Notes: generated by a model not told the origin, from the sequence alone. A stretch of DNA of 14,665 nucleotides from Clostridia bacterium (GCA_016296675.1 JAEDIV010000061.1:1-14665); one strand, 5' to 3'. Shown: positions 1 to 6,600, numbered from the stretch's first letter. Numbers and translations: made by a program.

Positions 1-24
1 AGGATTTCAGGGGATCGGCCCTTC

Positions 25-51
25 CCATCAAAAAAGGTACTTTTTTGATGG
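25..51. terminator. 12-bp perfect inverted repeat, likely bidirectional terminator
   Basis: Stem at 25-36 and 40-51 (CCATCAAAAAAG / CTTTTTTGATGG) with a 3-nt loop. The A6/T6 tract lies inside the stem, so the hairpin can work on either strand. It lies 56 bp past the end of the M18 aminopeptidase gene on the minus strand and may end that transcript. It may also end a plus-strand gene outside the window. Confidence 0.5.
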
Positions 52-56
52 CTTTA

Positions 57-85
57 GAGAACGGAATTTCTTCCGTTCTCTTTTC
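57..85 (+). terminator. Rho-independent terminator, 10-bp stem
   Basis: Stem GAGAACGGAA (57-66) and TTCCGTTCTC (71-80), loop TTTC, followed by TTTTC. The T-run is on the plus side, so this most likely ends a plus-strand gene lying left of the window. With the neighbouring hairpin at 25-51 it would separate that gene from the convergent aminopeptidase gene. Confidence 0.55.
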
Positions 86-106
86 ATGCTTTATTCAGAT
101 GGCCCA

Positions 107-1489
107 TTATGCATTCAGGACAAATGCCTTGTAGCCCTTGTATGCTTCATACAGGTCAGCCTTGTCGATGACTTCCCACGGAGCATGCATATTCAGAACC
201 GCAACGCCGCTGTCGACAACTTCCATGCCGTAGAGGGCGCAGATGTATGCGATGGTTCCGCCGCCGCCGACGTCTACACGGCCGAGTTCCGCAGTCTGGA
301 AAAATACATTGCCTTCGTCCATCACGCGGAATACGCGGGCAAGATATTCAGCATTGGCATCGTTGGAGCCGCTCTTTCCGCGGGAGCCGGTGAACTTATT
401 GAAGCACACACCATTTCCGAGGAAAGCGGCGTTCTTCTTTTCAAAAGCGGAAGCAAAAGAAGGATCGAAGCCGGCAGAAACGTCGCAGGAAAGCATGCGG
501 CTGCTGGCAAGGGCGCGGCGGAGCTTGAGCTCGGAATAATCGCCGGTCAGATTCATGATCTCTGCCATCGCGTTTTCAAAATATCGGGCCTGCATGCCGG
601 TCGCGCCGACGGAGCCGATTTCTTCCTTGTCAGCCAGGATGCAGCAGCAAGTCTTCTCGGAAATGCCTTCGATATCAAACATGGCCTCAAGCTGCGCATA
701 GGCGCAGACGCGGTCGTCATGGCCGTAGCCCATGATCATGCTTCTGTCAAGGCCCATATCTCTGGCTTTGCCGGCGGGAACAACTTCGATTTCCGCAGAA
801 AGGAAATCTTCTTCCTCGATGCCGTACTGATCCTTGAGAATCTTAAGAACGGAGCCCTTGACGGTTTCCTTTTCCTCTTCCTTGATGGGCGCGCCTGCGA
901 TCATAACGTCCAGCTGCTCGCCGGTAATGACTTCTGCAGCCTTTTTGCTCATCTGCTCGGCAGACAGGTGGATAAGAAGGTCGCTGATGCAGAATACGGG
1001 ATCGTCTTCCTTCTCGCCGATATTTACATTGATCACAGTGCCGTCGCGCTTTACAACCACGCCGTGCATGGCGAGCGGGATGGCGACCCACTGATACTTC
1101 TTGATGCCACCGTAGTAATGGGTGTCAAGATAGGCAAATCCACCTTCCTCATAGAGGGGATTCTGCTTGACGTCGATGCGCGGAGAGTCGATGTGCGCGC
1201 CCAGAATGTTGATGCCGTTTTCGATGGGGTTCTTGCCGACGATGAACAGCATAACCGCCTTGCCCATCCAGTTGACATACAGCTTGTCGCCAGCCTGAAT
1301 CTTTTCACCCTTTGCAATCTTTGCGTTTAAATCGGTGTATCCCTTTTCTTCAGCAAGACGAACCGTTTCCAGCGTGCATTCTCTTTCGGTTTTGCCCGCG
1401 TCCAAAAAAGCGCAATATCTTTTGGCAACGGCTTCGACCGCTGCTTTTTCCGCTTCATTATAGGAAAGCCATGCATTCTTACGTTCCAT
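107..1489 (-). CDS. M18 family aminopeptidase (aspartyl aminopeptidase-like)
   Basis: 460-residue cytosolic di-zinc aminopeptidase that removes N-terminal residues (acidic ones in characterised relatives) from peptides. The M18 metal-site motifs are all visible: GAHIDSPRIDV gives His99 and Asp101; GYGHDDR carries the bridging Asp at 238-239; ADKEEIGSVG gives the catalytic and ligand pair Glu269-Glu270; CDVSAGFDP gives Asp336; NMHAPWE gives His435. Length is normal for the family. The ATG start has a GGAGG site 8 bases upstream. A TATGAT -10 lies at about 1515-1520, but no convincing -35 is seen. The gene is separated from the ABC genes by a terminator at 1536-1577, so it is probably its own unit. 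Family assignment is strong; the exact N-terminal residue preference cannot be read from sequence. Confidence 0.93.
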   Translation of the reverse strand: MERKNAWLSYNEAEKAAVEAVAKRYCAFLDAGKTERECTLETVRLAEEKGYTDLNAKIAKGEKIQAGDKLYVNWMGKAVMLFIVGKNPIENGINILGAHIDSPRIDVKQNPLYEEGGFAYLDTHYYGGIKKYQWVAIPLAMHGVVVKRDGTVINVNIGEKEDDPVFCISDLLIHLSAEQMSKKAAEVITGEQLDVMIAGAPIKEEEKETVKGSVLKILKDQYGIEEEDFLSAEIEVVPAGKARDMGLDRSMIMGYGHDDRVCAYAQLEAMFDIEGISEKTCCCILADKEEIGSVGATGMQARYFENAMAEIMNLTGDYSELKLRRALASSRMLSCDVSAGFDPSFASAFEKKNAAFLGNGVCFNKFTGSRGKSGSNDANAEYLARVFRVMDEGNVFFQTAELGRVDVGGGGTIAYICALYGMEVVDSGVAVLNMHAPWEVIDKADLYEAYKGYKAFVLNA

Positions 1490-1535
1490 TGTATATCCTC
1501 CAAATAAAAATTTTCTTTATCATATCACAATAATC

Positions 1536-1577
1536 CAAAAAAGAAAAGGGCATGCTATCCAATTTCGCCCTTTTCTT
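1536..1577 (-). terminator. Rho-independent terminator overlapping the ATPase stop codon
   Basis: On the minus strand an 11-bp perfect stem AAGAAAAGGGC / GCCCTTTTCTT with a 15-nt loop, followed by further T residues. The upstream arm (1567-1577) lies in the last codons of the ABC ATPase gene and the stop codon (1555-1557) is in the loop. It ends the transporter operon just before the aminopeptidase promoter. Confidence 0.75.
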
Positions 1578-2175
1578 CAAAATTGTTTTGAAAAACCGGA
1601 AGCTCAAACACCTTGCCGCCCAGCATTTCAGCCTCTGTCACGCTGTGCGTTACGACGATGAGCGTTTTGTCTTTCGCATATTGTTTCACAAAGCTGATCG
1701 CCTTTTCCCTGTTTTCCTTATCAAGCCCTTTGAACGGCTCATCCATAAACACGATATCCGCGTCCTGAAGCATTGCACGCGCTATCGCAACCCGGCGCGC
1801 CATGCCGCCGCTCAAGCTCTTTGCGCGCTTTTTTTCCTCTCCCTGAAGGCCCAGACAGCGCAAGGCTTCCATACCGGCGCGTTTCGCATTGGCATCCGCA
1901 CTGAGAGGTAAAATCGCGTTTGAAAGCGCGCTCAGATGATCGATCAAACGGTCTTCCTGAAACACGAACGAAATTCTGTTTAAGTCAATTCCTTCTACGT
2001 TCCCCGCGTCCGCTTTCTCAAGGCCTGCCAATATCCTCAGAAGCGTCGTTTTTCCGCAGCCAGAAGGCCCCATCAGGCAAAAGACGGATTGTTTTTCAAT
2101 CTCAAGCGAAAGATTGAAAAGCACTGTTTTCTCCTGAAACCGCTTGGTAACGCCGGATACAACAATCTTATCCAT
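1555..2175 (-). CDS. ABC importer ATP-binding protein (nitrate/sulfonate/taurine type)
   Basis: 206-residue ATPase that would power the permease and binding protein encoded just before it. All ABC motifs are present: Walker A GPSGCGKTT (36-44), Q-loop FQED (Gln73), signature LSGGM (121-125), Walker B IVFMDEP (141-147) and H-loop His167. It is shorter than SsuB or TauB (about 250 residues) and lacks an extra C-terminal domain. The ATG at 2175 was chosen because an AGGTGA site lies just upstream; an in-frame TTG at 2208 has no such site. The permease stop lies 7 bp upstream, so translation is probably coupled. Substrate is not predictable from this subunit. Confidence 0.9.
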   Translation of the reverse strand: MDKIVVSGVTKRFQEKTVLFNLSLEIEKQSVFCLMGPSGCGKTTLLRILAGLEKADAGNVEGIDLNRISFVFQEDRLIDHLSALSNAILPLSADANAKRAGMEALRCLGLQGEEKKRAKSLSGGMARRVAIARAMLQDADIVFMDEPFKGLDKENREKAISFVKQYAKDKTLIVVTHSVTEAEMLGGKVFELPVFQNNFEEKGEIG

Positions 2176-2182
2176 CTTACTT

Positions 2183-2962
2183 TCACCTGCCCTTGAGTAT
2201 CCGCTCAATCAAATACAGCACGCCCCGGCACACGCCTTCAAACAGAAGGCTTAAAAGGATGATGGTAAATGCCCAGGCGAGGTTGTCCGCCGTTTCCAGA
2301 AAAATCTTCGCCTGATGCAAAAGCTCTCCGATCGACCCCGTCGGAACCGTGATCAGTTCCGCCGCCGTGCCGCTCTTCCACGCAAGACCCACCGACACAT
2401 TGAACGCGGTTTTCAAATACGGAAACACAGCCGGAACAAAGATATACCGAAATCTCTTTACCGCTCCGAGCTTAAACACGCGCGCCATTTCCACAAGGCT
2501 TTGATCCACGCTCTTTGCGCCGTTTAACACATTGGTATAAAACACCGGAAAGCAGATCATGAACGAAATAAACGCGCTCAGCGATTTTTCACTCACCCAG
2601 GCCAAAGCCAGAATGATAAACGAAGCCACGGGAATCGCGCGGATTACGGAAATTAAGGGTGTCATCAGATCCCTGACATACGAAAAGCGGCTTGCAAGCA
2701 CGCCGAAAACGCTTCCAAGCGTCACGCCGAGCACGAGTCCTTCCAGGATCCTTACGGATGAAAACGCCACGCGGCGCCAGAAATCCGCCTCGGACACCAG
2801 TTCCATCCATCTTTCGAGCATAGAAACAGGAGATACCAAAAGTATCTCCTGTTTGATTGCCATTGCTACCAGCTGCCAGACGATCAGCCAGAAGGCGACT
2901 GCCCAGATTTTAACGCCGGCAGCTTTATTTTTCCTGTTATACGCCGTAGTAGAAATCGTCAT
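2183..2962 (-). CDS. ABC importer permease, SsuC/TauC-like
   Basis: 259-residue inner-membrane permease of the binding-protein-dependent type. Hydrophobic segments lie at about 18-36, 74-90, 104-122, 128-145, 182-198 and 229-251, fitting six helices. The EAA loop that docks the ATPase is seen around Glu158 (VEMARVFKLGAVKRFRYI, with Gly165 and the following Pro177). The ATG start overlaps the end of the binding-protein gene by 26 bp and is preceded by GGAAAGG at good spacing, so it is translationally coupled. Family is COG0600-like (nitrate, sulfonate, taurine, thiamine-precursor importers). A homodimer is expected in the complete transporter. Confidence 0.9.
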   Translation of the reverse strand: MTISTTAYNRKNKAAGVKIWAVAFWLIVWQLVAMAIKQEILLVSPVSMLERWMELVSEADFWRRVAFSSVRILEGLVLGVTLGSVFGVLASRFSYVRDLMTPLISVIRAIPVASFIILALAWVSEKSLSAFISFMICFPVFYTNVLNGAKSVDQSLVEMARVFKLGAVKRFRYIFVPAVFPYLKTAFNVSVGLAWKSGTAAELITVPTGSIGELLHQAKIFLETADNLAWAFTIILLSLLFEGVCRGVLYLIERILKGR

Positions 2963-3899
2963 TGGGTACCTTTCCGCCGATTGCAGTGGGGTTCTGTCCG
3001 GCGAGTACGTTCAGATAACCGGAAAGAAGGGTTTTCATTTCTTCCGCACGGATGCATACGATCTTGCAGTAGGGAATCGCAACCTTGGCAACTGCTTCTG
3101 CAACGATTCCGTATTCACCGATCAGCTTCGCGCCTTCTTCAACATTGCCGTTTACAAAATTGACGGATGCTTCATAGTCGCTCAAAAGCTTTTCAACCTT
3201 CTCGGGATTGTTCTTCACAAATTCGCTTCTGGCTACAACCACGCCGGTCAGCATGCCGGAGGGATTCTCCTGGCCTTCCTGAAGCTTGTTCCATTCCTCG
3301 GTCATATCAAGAGCGATGCGAATGTCGTTGGCCTTGGTCTGGGCAACCGTTACAAACGGCTGGGGCAGCATCGCTACCGCGTTTTCATCCTGGATCAACG
3401 CAGTCAGGCACTCGGCATGCTCCGCTTTGTAAACAAGATTGAGATCCTTCGCCGGGTCAAGGCCGTTTTCCGTAAGCAGATAGTTGAGCGCAAACTCGGG
3501 CGTTGCGCCCTTGCCGCTGGCATAAACCGTCTTTCCGCGAAGATCCTCTACAGACTTGATCGCTTCGCCGCGCTCTACGATATAAAGAACGCCAAGTGTG
3601 TTTACCGCCAGCACCGTTACGCCGCCGTCCGTCTTGTTATAAAGAACGCTGGCAAGGTTGGCCGGAACGCAGGCAACATCCAGTTCACCCTTGATGAATT
3701 TGGGGGTGATCAGATCCGCGGAAGCCGCGAGAGAAAACTCATACTCATTTCCGCCCTCGGAGTCCTTCATCAGCTTGACAAGGCCCATGCCGGTGGGACC
3801 CATCAGCGCGGACACGCGCACGGGCGCGTCATTCTCGCTGAAGGCCGCCATGGAAAAAATCATCACAAGTGCAAGAACAACGGACAACAGCTTTTTCAT
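2937..3899 (-). CDS. ABC importer substrate-binding protein, SsuA/NMT1-like
   Basis: 320-residue exported binding protein. A signal peptide is clear (MKK, then a hydrophobic core to about residue 20, cleavage probably near 20-24). The mature part reads like the type II periplasmic binding fold of the TauA/SsuA/NMT1 family: ALMGPTGMGL near the start, KFIKGELDVACVPANLA at about 70-85, EDLRGKTVYASGKGATPEF at about 120, LPQPFVTVAQ in the middle. ATG at 3899 has AAGGAG about 12 bases upstream; an in-frame TTG at 3920 overlaps that site and is rejected. Oddly for a Gram-positive binding protein, no lipobox cysteine follows the signal core. The ligand is unknown. First gene of the importer proper, immediately after the small glycyl-radical-tail gene. 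Confidence 0.88.
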   Translation of the reverse strand: MKKLLSVVLALVMIFSMAAFSENDAPVRVSALMGPTGMGLVKLMKDSEGGNEYEFSLAASADLITPKFIKGELDVACVPANLASVLYNKTDGGVTVLAVNTLGVLYIVERGEAIKSVEDLRGKTVYASGKGATPEFALNYLLTENGLDPAKDLNLVYKAEHAECLTALIQDENAVAMLPQPFVTVAQTKANDIRIALDMTEEWNKLQEGQENPSGMLTGVVVARSEFVKNNPEKVEKLLSDYEASVNFVNGNVEEGAKLIGEYGIVAEAVAKVAIPYCKIVCIRAEEMKTLLSGYLNVLAGQNPTAIGGKVPNDDFYYGV

Positions 3900-3906
3900 A
3901 GCCCAA

Positions 3907-4191
3907 TCATACTCCTTCAATATCTACTTTGTGCTTCACGCGCTGGCTTTCCTCGGCGCGCTTGGCGTTGTTGAAGCGATCCAGCGTGCCCACCAGATAT
4001 CCGGTGATGCGGCGGATCCGGTCGAAGGGAACATCCTTCAGATGATAATGAATATCAACAAATTCGCCGTCCAGCTTAAGATCGATATAATTTAAAGCGC
4101 GTCCGTATTTTTCCATGCCGCGCTTGATGTACGCCTTCTTTTCTTCTTCATTAATCTCTCCGCCAAGGACATTGACTAAAATTTCATTCAT
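3907..4191 (-). CDS. Stand-alone NrdD C-terminal-like glycyl-radical-motif protein
   Basis: 94 residues. The C-terminal third matches the glycyl-radical tail of class III (anaerobic) ribonucleotide reductase NrdD: RRITGYLVGTLDRFNN (60-75) and KRAEESQRVKH (77-87), with Gly64 at the radical position, comparable to the RVCGYLG...FNAGK...RVKH end of E. coli NrdD. The catalytic barrel is absent, and so are the four zinc-binding cysteines that normally precede this tail; there is no Cys at all. The first 55 residues are a charged segment I do not recognise. AGGAGG sits 8 bases before ATG. The stop codon lies within the Shine-Dalgarno region of the binding-protein gene, so the two are co-translated. 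It could be a spare radical domain (GrcA-like in idea), an accessory to the importer, or a repurposed fold. Homology of the tail is convincing; function is unknown. Confidence 0.82.
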   Translation of the reverse strand: MNEILVNVLGGEINEEEKKAYIKRGMEKYGRALNYIDLKLDGEFVDIHYHLKDVPFDRIRRITGYLVGTLDRFNNAKRAEESQRVKHKVDIEGV

Positions 4192-4213
4192 GAATTGAAC
4201 CTCCTCTCATTAC

Positions 4214-4225
4214 GCTGTCATTATA
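4214..4225 (-). promoter_or_regulatory. Sigma-A type -10 of the glycyl-radical-tail/ABC operon
   Basis: On the minus strand TATAAT lies at 4225-4220, placing the transcription start near 4214, about 22 bp before the start codon. The hexamer 17 bp further upstream (CGTCAA) is a poor -35, which is typical of activator-dependent promoters. The activator site candidate is the palindrome at 4247-4262. Confidence 0.6.
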
Positions 4226-4246
4226 GCCGATTTGTCTTCATTTTGA

Positions 4247-4262
4247 CGTTGCATATGCAACG
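4247..4262. promoter_or_regulatory. 16-bp perfect palindrome, candidate Crp/Fnr-family operator
   Basis: CGTTGCATATGCAACG is a perfect palindrome. Its centre (between 4254 and 4255) is about 40.5 bp upstream of the predicted start of the 3907-4191 operon and overlaps where the -35 would be. Crp/Fnr dimers bind palindromes of this length, and class II activation uses centres near -41.5. The half-site (GTTGC) differs from E. coli Fnr and Crp sites. The neighbouring Crp/Fnr gene at 4336-4989 is the natural candidate; binding is inferred. Confidence 0.6.
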
Positions 4263-4294
4263 CAAACCCAGATTCCACTTTGTACATTTTTTGT

Positions 4295-4333
4295 AAAAAT
4301 AAAGTCTGAGCGCCGTCTCTTCGGCGCCCAGAC
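4295..4333 (-). terminator. Rho-independent terminator after the Crp/Fnr gene
   Basis: Minus-strand stem GTCTGGGCGCCG / CGGCGCTCAGAC (12 pairs with one G-T), loop AAGAGA, followed by TTTATTTTT. It starts 2 bp after the stop codon and separates the scf-regulator unit from the operon at 3907-4191. Confidence 0.88.
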
Positions 4334-4335
4334 CA

Positions 4336-4989
4336 TTATCTTTTCTTTTCCGGCAGAATCGTGAAGCTGTTTTTGTAAAAGTCGATCCTGCCCTCCTGTT
4401 TCATTTTGCCAAGTTCTCTTGAAAGCGCGCTCCGGTTTACGCCGAGATATACCGCCATAGCGTTCCGGTCAAAGGGGAGATTGAAGTTTCTGCCTTCCCT
4501 TGTAGAAAACTGCGTAAGCATCGTCATGAGCTTTTCCCTGAGTGTAGGCTTTGAAAGCACCTGAATGCGATCATTCATGGAGAGGGTTTTGGTCGCAAGC
4601 ATGCGGATAAACCGCTGGCAGTGCATACAGTGTCCCGCGCCGTTTTCGCCCTTCAGGCCGCTAACAGAAAGCCACAGAATTTCGGAGTTCTCCACGCTCA
4701 TCGCATACACCGGCGACTCCTGCGCGCCCTGATAGCACAAACTTTCGGCAAACGTCTGGCCCGGCGAAACCGAAGCCATGATCGTATGATGTCCGTCCAG
4801 ATCATCCATCATGATCTGAACCGCGCCCGACACAATCAGTCCGAACCGTACAACCGGCTCGCCAGCGCGCAAAACAAATTCGCCCTTTGCATACTTTTTG
4901 GCCTGCGCATCATAAAAGGAAAGCGTCTGCCTGATTTCATCATCCGAAAGATTGGAAAACAAAGGACACTGCCGAATGACGCTATACAA
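4336..4989 (-). CDS. Crp/Fnr-family transcriptional regulator
   Basis: 217 residues from the proposed TTG start. An N-terminal cyclic-nucleotide-binding-type beta-roll spans about 10-115 (CPLFSNLSDDEI, KGEFVLRAGEP, FGLIVSGAVQIM, SPGQTFAESLCY), a dimer helix about 120-145, and a winged helix-turn-helix about 150-210 (FDRNAMAVYLGVNRSALSRE). Four cysteines (8, 85, 121, 124, the last two as CMHC) could bind a metal, cluster or heme, but the spacing is not that of E. coli Fnr. The TTG at 4989 is preferred because AAGGGG lies 9 bases upstream and the fold begins right after it; an ATG at 5055 inside scfB would add 22 unrelated residues. It lies 20 bp behind scfB and is probably co-transcribed with it. 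Likely target: the palindrome before the next operon. Effector unknown. Confidence 0.88.
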   Translation of the reverse strand: MYSVIRQCPLFSNLSDDEIRQTLSFYDAQAKKYAKGEFVLRAGEPVVRFGLIVSGAVQIMMDDLDGHHTIMASVSPGQTFAESLCYQGAQESPVYAMSVENSEILWLSVSGLKGENGAGHCMHCQRFIRMLATKTLSMNDRIQVLSKPTLREKLMTMLTQFSTREGRNFNLPFDRNAMAVYLGVNRSALSRELGKMKQEGRIDFYKNSFTILPEKKR

Positions 4990-5009
4990 TCCCCTCAGCC
5001 CCTTCGCTT

Positions 5010-6389
5010 CTATTCGTTCGCCTGCGCTTCGTCCGCCTTGACCATGATGGCGCATTCCATGCGCTTTTTGAAAAGCTCGCAGCCTGCTTCATAGACACCG
5101 AGAATGTTGCCCGTGGCGTGATATGCATTGGCCGCGCATCCGCCCGAGCAATACATCTTCGCCCAGCAGTCGGCGCACTCCGGCCTTGCATAGACATTGC
5201 ACATTTTGAATTCATCACGCACATGAGGATTGGTCACGCCCTCAAACACGTTTCCAAGCCTGTATTTTTCCTCGCCCACAAACTGATGGCAGGGATAAAG
5301 ATCACCCCAGGGCGTAACCGCCATGTATTCCGTTCCGCTTCCGCAGCCCGACACGCGCTTATAGATGCACGGGCCATGGGAAAGATCAATCATGTAATGA
5401 TAGAAGGTAAAGGGTCTTCCCTCTTTCCTTCTTTTGATCATTTCCTTTGCAAGCGTCTCATATTCGCCCAAAATGATCTTGACATCTTCTTCCGTCAGCG
5501 CATACGGATCACCCGGCGCGCATACGACGGGCTCCATGGAAAGCTGGGTAAAGCCCAGATCCGCCATATGGAAAAGGTCTTTCGTGAAATCGGGATTTCT
5601 GTGCGTAAACGTACCGCGCACATAATAGCCCTGATCGCCCCTGGCCTTCACAAACTTCTGAAACTTCGGAACGATTTTGTCGTAGCTTCCGTTTCCGGCA
5701 TAATCCACGCGGAATTCGTCGTGGATTTCCTTTCTGCCGTCAAGGCTCAGAACCACATTGTGCATTTCGCGATTGGCAAATTCGATGACGTCGTCGTCCA
5801 CCAAAACGCCGTTGGTTGTGAGGGTGAAGCGGAAATTCTTGCCCGTTTCCTTTTCACGCGCTCTGGCATAATGAACCAGATCCTTCACAACGTCCCAGTT
5901 CATCAAAGGCTCGCCGCCGAAGAAGTCCACTTCCAGATTCACATGGTTTCCGCTGTTTTCAATCAGAAACTCCAGCGCCTGCTTTCCGACTTCAAAGGAC
6001 ATGATCGCGCGTTCGCCGTGATATTTGCCCTGACTTGCAAAGCAATATTCACAGTTCAGATTGCAGGTATGCGCCACATGAAGGCACAGAGCCTTCACGT
6101 TCGTATATCTGGCCTTGAAATCGAAAGCGTAATCCTTATAAAGATCCGGGGTAAACAGCTTTCCTTCGTCCTTAAGCGTCTGAATATCGCTTAAGCACAT
6201 TTCAAGCTCTTCCCTCGTCACGTCTTCATGATCTGCATACTTTGTAAGAAGGTCGGACACAATCTGATCGCGCGTATGATTTTCAAACATCGCAATTGCG
6301 TCATAAGCAACTTCGTCCACCACGTGCACGCTGCCGCTGTATACGTCAAGCACGATATTGTATCCGTTCAATTTATACTGATGAATCAT
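5010..6389 (-). CDS. scfB: SCIFF peptide maturase, radical SAM/SPASM thioether-forming enzyme
   Basis: 459-residue cytosolic radical SAM enzyme that forms Cys thioether cross-links in the SCIFF peptide encoded upstream. The N-terminal 85 residues fit the peptide-recognition (RRE-like) domain of this family. The 4Fe-4S site is C109-x3-C113-x2-C116 (HTCNLNCEYC), followed by the SAM-binding FFGGEP motif (156-161). The SPASM/twitch region has many cysteines for auxiliary clusters: 341, 349, 367, 397, 405, 408, 414, 418, 437 and 446 (including CADC and CSGGC). Length is normal for the family. ATG is preceded by GGAGAG 8 bases away. It follows scfA with an attenuator-like hairpin between and precedes a Crp/Fnr gene. 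Assignment is strong from both motif layout and its partner peptide. Confidence 0.96.
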   Translation of the reverse strand: MIHQYKLNGYNIVLDVYSGSVHVVDEVAYDAIAMFENHTRDQIVSDLLTKYADHEDVTREELEMCLSDIQTLKDEGKLFTPDLYKDYAFDFKARYTNVKALCLHVAHTCNLNCEYCFASQGKYHGERAIMSFEVGKQALEFLIENSGNHVNLEVDFFGGEPLMNWDVVKDLVHYARAREKETGKNFRFTLTTNGVLVDDDVIEFANREMHNVVLSLDGRKEIHDEFRVDYAGNGSYDKIVPKFQKFVKARGDQGYYVRGTFTHRNPDFTKDLFHMADLGFTQLSMEPVVCAPGDPYALTEEDVKIILGEYETLAKEMIKRRKEGRPFTFYHYMIDLSHGPCIYKRVSGCGSGTEYMAVTPWGDLYPCHQFVGEEKYRLGNVFEGVTNPHVRDEFKMCNVYARPECADCWAKMYCSGGCAANAYHATGNILGVYEAGCELFKKRMECAIMVKADEAQANE

Positions 6390-6405
6390 CTTTGTTTCTC
6401 TCCAT

Positions 6406-6444
6406 AAAAAACGCCGTTTGCCCCATCATACGGAACAAACGGCG
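6406..6444 (-). terminator. Intercistronic hairpin with T-run between scfA and scfB (attenuator)
   Basis: Minus-strand stem CGCCGTTTG / CAAACGGCG (9 bp), 15-nt loop, then TTTTTT, lying between the scfA stop and the scfB Shine-Dalgarno site. No separate promoter for scfB was seen, so partial read-through would give abundant peptide mRNA and less enzyme mRNA. Confidence 0.75.
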
Positions 6445-6459
6445 GCAAATACGAATGAA

Positions 6460-6600
6460 TTACTTCTTCTCGCACTGCTGGTTGGCAACGCCGCAGGAAG
6501 TCTTGCAAGCAGACTGGCAGGAGGTCTGGCACTCGCCGCAGCCACCGCTTAAAGCGCTCTTATTGAGGTCACGGGTTTCGAGGGTCTGAATTCTCTTCAT
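6460..6600 (-). CDS. scfA: SCIFF ranthipeptide precursor (six Cys in forty-five)
   Basis: 46 residues, ribosomally made and post-translationally modified peptide precursor. The six cysteines 21, 24, 28, 32, 36 and 43 lie in CGECQTSCQSACKTSC and the QQC near the end, the hallmark of the SCIFF family. The leader (MKRIQTLETRDLNKSA) fits the conserved start recognised by the maturase. The ATG at 6600 has AAGGAGAT 8 bases upstream and a consensus sigma-A promoter at 6647-6675; a longer in-frame version upstream runs through the promoter and is rejected. Residue 37, directly after CKTSC, is Gly, whereas family members I remember have Thr there and use it as the thioether acceptor. Function of SCIFF peptides is unknown. 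Confidence 0.95.
   Translation of the reverse strand: MKRIQTLETRDLNKSALSGGCGECQTSCQSACKTSCGVANQQCEKK

Noticed and set aside
86..1330. Long plus-strand open frame opposite the M18 aminopeptidase gene
   Set aside because: It is the antisense shadow of a clear aminopeptidase gene; no ribosome site and no family features.
2559..3974. 471-codon plus-strand open frame opposite the permease and binding-protein genes
   Set aside because: Both minus-strand genes have clear motifs, ribosome sites and coupling. The opposite frame spans both genes and has no plausible product.
5118..6194. 358-codon plus-strand open frame opposite scfB
   Set aside because: Antisense of a gene with unambiguous radical SAM and SPASM motifs.
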